5,574 nucleotides of DNA from Acidimicrobiaceae bacterium (GTDB taxonomy: Bacteria > Actinomycetota > Acidimicrobiia > Acidimicrobiales > Palsa-688). Positions 5,172 to 5,574 of this stretch are shown here, piece by piece. The first letter of the stretch is position 1. Each line of letters starts with the position of its first letter. The notes under the pieces are model-generated. The model did not search any database. It was not told where the DNA came from and saw only the letters and a program-made list of their open reading frames with translations. A program made the translations under genes and the position numbers. The DNA is taken from contig PMHU01000153.1 in NCBI GenBank assembly GCA_003156795.1, forward strand, positions 1,002 to 6,575, read 5' to 3'.

Positions 5172-5555
5172 GTGAGCGCCGCCAAGCAGACCGATGCCCC
5201 CACCCAGAGCGATCTCGCCGGCAGCGTCCGGACCATGACCGAGGAGTCCATCAAGTCGGCCCAGGGCCTTTTCGAGGCCGCCTTCGGCCAGGCCCGCCAG
5301 TTCGCCGACACCGTCACCGACGCCGCCCTGGCGACGGTCAAGCGCAACCAGGACGTGGCGCAGCAGGCGATCGGTTCGCTCGCCGGAGTCGTTTCTGACG
5401 GATTCGACGGATCGCTTTCCAATCTGCCCGAATTCGACGTTCGCGAGACGGTGACGGCCGGCTTCGAGCTGGTCAAGAACGTCATCGATGCGCAACGTGA
5501 GCTGGCCGAGCGCATCATCGGCGCCGCCACCAGCGCGGCCGGCCCCGCCGCCTGA
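5172..5555 (+). CDS. phasin-like granule-associated protein
   Basis: A small protein of 127 residues, complete in the window, with no signal peptide, cysteine or membrane span. It is rich in Ala, Gln, Glu and Val and should be nearly all amphipathic helix: one helical block at about 15-75 (SVRTMTEESIKSAQGLFEAA, then FGQARQFADTVTDAALATVK), a short break with Gly, Pro and Asp at about 76-90, and a second helix at about 91-122 (FELVKNVIDAQRELAERIIG). The closing NVIDAQRELAERI pattern and overall composition resemble phasin-family proteins, which coat polyhydroxyalkanoate or lipid granules. The divergent WS/DGAT gene makes a role on triacylglycerol or wax-ester droplets plausible, though no PHA synthase is visible to decide between granule types. 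The strong ribosome site supports high expression. The assignment rests on pattern and context; another helical surface protein, such as an HbhA-like one, is possible, but the Lys-rich HbhA tail is absent. Confidence 0.7.
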   Translation: MSAAKQTDAPTQSDLAGSVRTMTEESIKSAQGLFEAAFGQARQFADTVTDAALATVKRNQDVAQQAIGSLAGVVSDGFDGSLSNLPEFDVRETVTAGFELVKNVIDAQRELAERIIGAATSAAGPAA

Positions 5556-5574
5556 GAACGTCAACCCCTCAGCG

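Noticed and set aside
5160..5177. Near-identical ribosome-site/start strings at the phasin-like and DUF4388 genes (GGAG(G)AACCAGTGAGC)
   Set aside because: Similarity covers only the Shine-Dalgarno, a short spacer and two codons, then stops; most likely coincidence of strong initiation sites, not a duplicated element.

Overview
The window is a GC-rich, gene-dense piece of DNA that reads like an actinobacterial chromosome. The signs are strong G/C bias at third codon positions, GTG starts, TAnnnT-type -10 boxes with no good -35, at least one apparent leaderless gene, and the gene families present: a WS/DGAT acyltransferase, an Rv0474-like XRE regulator and a DUF4388 protein. An acidimicrobial or other soil/freshwater actinomycete lineage would fit, but nothing here fixes the taxon. 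No phage, IS, tRNA, rRNA or CRISPR sequence was found.

Left part (1-1846): a DUF4388-type protein on the minus strand runs off the left edge. Its start may be translationally coupled to a doubtful small upstream ORF. A divergent spacer of 250 bp separates it from a leaderless-looking AhpD/carboxymuconolactone decarboxylase-like gene on the plus strand. That gene converges on, and overlaps by 41 bp, a small XRE-family regulator on the minus strand.

Middle and right part (1847-5574): the XRE gene is divergent from an acyl-CoA synthetase. Their shared spacer holds a TATGAT -10 box, a perfect 7-5-7 inverted repeat and a strong Shine-Dalgarno sequence. The synthetase converges, after a 24-bp gap, on a WS/DGAT acyltransferase. 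The acyltransferase is divergent from a small phasin-like gene, and a second, unrelated inverted repeat (8-8-8) lies in that spacer.

Working model (inference): the synthetase activates fatty acids to acyl-CoA, the WS/DGAT esterifies acyl-CoA onto diacylglycerol or a fatty alcohol, and the phasin-like protein coats the resulting storage granule. The two palindromes mark two separate control points, and the neighbouring XRE protein is the obvious candidate for at least one. All families are known. The points of most interest are the locus arrangement, the two operator-like palindromes and a few altered active-site motifs, rather than a clearly new system.
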